Assembly: GCF_900091585.1 (NCBI RefSeq)
Contig: NZ_FMHT01000003.1
Coordinates: 1,783,501-1,847,500 of the forward strand
Reading direction: 5' to 3'
Length of the DNA stretch: 64,000 nucleotides
DNA from: Micromonospora nigra
GTDB taxonomy: Bacteria; Actinomycetota; Actinomycetes; Mycobacteriales; Micromonosporaceae
Part shown: piece by piece, positions 62,371 to 64,000 of the stretch
Layout: each line of letters starts with the position of its first letter
Numbering within the stretch: position 1 is the first letter of the stretch
The notes under the pieces: model-generated
The model's database searches: none
What the model was told of the DNA's origin: nothing
What the model saw: only the letters and a program-made list of their open reading frames with translations
Made by a program: the position numbers and the translations under genes

Positions 62371-63415
62371 CCAGGTCGAGGGAGCGGGCGGCGGCCAGCG
62401 GGTCGTTGGCGATGGTGATGGGGGCGGGCGCGGTGGAGATGGCCCATTCCGGGTCCTTCAGGCCGTGGCCGGTGACGGTGCAGACGATCCTGGAGCCCGC
62501 CGGCACCCGCCCGGCGGCGGCCTGCTGGAGCAGACCCGCCACGCTGGCCGCGCTGCCCAGCTCGACGAAGACACCGACCTCGCGGGCCAGCAGCCGGTAC
62601 GCGGCGAGGATCTCCCGGTCGGTGACCGCCGCGATCAGGCCGCCGGAGGCGTCCCGGGCGTCGATGGCCTTCGTCCAGCTCGCCGGGTTGCCGATCCGGA
62701 TGGCGGTGGCGATGGTGGAGGGCTCGCGGACGACCTGGCCGGTCACGATGGGGGCGGCACCGGCGGCCTGGAAGCCGTACATCTTGGGGGCGCGGGTGGC
62801 GTTGCCGTCGGCCAGTTCCTCCGAGTAGCCCATCCAGTAGGCCGACACGTTGCCGGCGTTGCCCACGGGCAGGCAGTGGATGTCCGGCGCGTCACCCAGA
62901 GCCTCGACGATCTCGAACGCGGCCGTCTTCTGGCCGTGCAGCCGGTCGATGTTGACGGAGTTGACCAGCGCGACCGGGTAGTCCTGGGCGAGCTTGGCGG
63001 CCAGCGACAGGCAGTCGTCGAAGTTGCCGCTGACCTGGAGCAGCCTCGCGCCGTGCACCAGCGCCTGGGCCAGCTTGCCGAGCGCGATCTTGCCCTGGGG
63101 GACCAGCACCGCGCAGGTGAGCCCGGCACGGGCCGCGTACGCGGCGGCCGACGCGCTGGTGTTGCCGGTGGAGGCGCAGATGATGGCCTTGTTGCCGGAC
63201 TCGACCGCCTTGGAGACGGCGAGGGTCATGCCCCGGTCCTTGAACGAGCCGGTCGGGTTGGCCCCCTCCACCTTCAGGTGGACGTCACAGCCGAGCCTCG
63301 CGGAGAGCACCGGCGCGGGCAGCAGCGGAGTGTTGCCCTCGTGCAGGGTGACGACCGGGGTGGCCCCGGTGACGGGCAGTCGGTCCCGGTAGGTCTCGAT
63401 CAGGCCCCGCCACAT
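62366..63415 (-). CDS. thrC: Threonine synthase
   Basis: The 349-residue PLP enzyme has '[20 protein letters not shown]', the PLP lysine in '[14 protein letters not shown]' near 60, '[20 protein letters not shown]' and '[18 protein letters not shown]'. It converts O-phosphohomoserine to threonine. The ATG at 63415 follows GAGGAGAG. It is the short class of ThrC common in actinobacteria. hom lies upstream with 218 bp between, in which I see no clear feature. Confidence 0.95.
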   Translation of the reverse strand: MWRGLIETYRDRLPVTGATPVVTLHEGNTPLLPAPVLSARLGCDVHLKVEGANPTGSFKDRGMTLAVSKAVESGNKAIICASTGNTSASAAAYAARAGLTCAVLVPQGKIALGKLAQALVHGARLLQVSGNFDDCLSLAAKLAQDYPVALVNSVNIDRLHGQKTAAFEIVEALGDAPDIHCLPVGNAGNVSAYWMGYSEELADGNATRAPKMYGFQAAGAAPIVTGQVVREPSTIATAIRIGNPASWTKAIDARDASGGLIAAVTDREILAAYRLLAREVGVFVELGSAASVAGLLQQAAAGRVPAGSRIVCTVTGHGLKDPEWAISTAPAPITIANDPLAAARSLDLA

Positions 63416-63633
63416 GTCGCTCTCCTCGCCTCTGTCGCCCCGGCGCTTCGGGGTCCCTTCCAGCCTGGACCAGCCCTTTCGACCGGTCGAGGGCGCACCC
63501 ACCCTTACCACCAGGCGAGACAGGGCCCGGCCGGTTCGCCCTGCCGGTTCGCCCGGCCGCGGCCCGGCGTCTCGCCGACGGAGGCGGACGCACCGCCCGC
63601 GCCGCGGCCCGCGACCCGTGGCGGGACGCCGCC

Positions 63634-64000
63634 CTAGGGGCCGCCCTCGACCCGCAGCACGCTCGCCACCGAGCGGACGATGTCCAGCCCGCGCAGCTCG
63701 CGCACGGTGGCGGCCAGCGCGGCGTCCGGCGCGACGTGGGTGACGATGACCAGGTCGGCGTCGTCGCCCCGGCCGGCCGCGCCACCGCCCGACGGGCCCT
63801 GCCGCACCGTGGCGATGGAGACGTCGTGCCGGGCGAACATCCCGGCCACCGCCTCCAGGACGCCCGGCCGGTCGGTCACGTCGAGGCTGATGTGGTAGCG
63901 GGTCAACGCCTCGCCCATCGGCCGCACGGGCAGGTCCGCGTACGCGGACTCGCTGGCCGAGCGCACCCCGGCGAGCCGGTTGCGGGACACCGCCACCACG
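63634..64000 (-). CDS. hom: Homoserine dehydrogenase, C-terminal end (partial)
   Basis: The visible C-terminal 121 residues contain '[20 protein letters not shown]', the end of the catalytic domain, and then an ACT domain ('[35 protein letters not shown]') that binds threonine for feedback inhibition. The start lies beyond the window. A Gly/Ala/Asp-rich loop within the ACT domain ('[14 protein letters not shown]') is longer than usual. Gene order hom-thrC is the actinobacterial norm. Confidence 0.93.
   Translation of the reverse strand, partial: VVAVSRNRLAGVRSASESAYADLPVRPMGEALTRYHISLDVTDRPGVLEAVAGMFARHDVSIATVRQGPSGGGAAGRGDDADLVIVTHVAPDAALAATVRELRGLDIVRSVASVLRVEGGP

Overview
The window is about 72% G+C chromosomal DNA from a filamentous actinomycete, most likely a Micromonosporaceae member (Micromonospora/Salinispora type). 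Reasons: the actinobacterial order hom-thrC-thrB-rho-rpmE-prfA-prmC-Sua5-atpIBEFHAGDC, a NucS mismatch endonuclease, FilP-like polar cytoskeleton proteins, crotonyl-CoA reductase with ethylmalonyl-CoA mutase, and a MurA with Asp in place of the catalytic Cys. The genus is inferred from content only. I recognised no tRNA, rRNA, transposase, integrase or CRISPR array.

Layout. 0-9.5 kb: tail of a penicillin-binding protein, an arginase-family hydrolase, a thioredoxin-TPR chaperone, then an acyl-CoA block: icmA, an Asp23-like gene, meaB overlapping a thiolase, and divergent mce and ccr. 9.7-13.1 kb: two paralogous FilP/DivIVA-like coiled-coil proteins. 13.2-16.9 kb: a small ricin-type lectin and a large LuxR-type (LAL) regulator, which look like accessory genes. 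17-27 kb: two alpha/beta hydrolases, a tandem-fused 3-hydroxyacyl-CoA dehydrogenase, an FHA protein, an aldehyde dehydrogenase, a methyltransferase, nucS, a DUF4126 membrane protein, a secreted wall-active candidate with a long leader, and a DUF1540 protein. 27-34 kb: ecm (meaA), an ABC-2 exporter, a 3-hydroxybutyryl-CoA dehydrogenase, murA, and an ATP:cob(I)alamin adenosyltransferase. 34.5-44.2 kb: the ATP synthase operon, with an LCP-family gene and a terminator separating atpD from atpC. 44.3-53.7 kb: an NAD-binding/DUF2867 protein, a bifunctional PBP, a low-molecular-weight phosphatase, Sua5, prmC, a GGDEF cyclase on the opposite strand, prfA and rpmE. 54-64 kb: rho with a long disordered insert, thrB, an MFS transporter, an RND exporter, thrC and the 3' end of hom.

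How it works together. The thiolase, 3-hydroxybutyryl-CoA dehydrogenases, Ccr, epimerase and Ecm are the front half of the ethylmalonyl-CoA route from acetyl-CoA to methylmalonyl/propionyl-CoA. IcmA feeds in isobutyryl-CoA. MeaB and the adenosyltransferase maintain and supply adenosylcobalamin to the mutases. The most interesting observation is a shared 14-bp site (TAGCNNNCGTTCAG-like) found upstream of six of these transcription units scattered over 28 kb and, as far as I could find, nowhere else in the window. This suggests one regulator controls the dispersed pathway. A second pattern is short tandem repeats seeded at stop codons: at least four genes end inside or directly beside such a repeat.

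Stretches without genes: 13803-14202 (direct repeats upstream of the lectin gene, perhaps one small ORF), 26385-26869 (structured leader plus C-rich DNA), 34182-34513 (tandem repeats only), 53658-54044 (rho terminator and rpmE leader) and 56130-56423 (rho leader, nothing clear seen).
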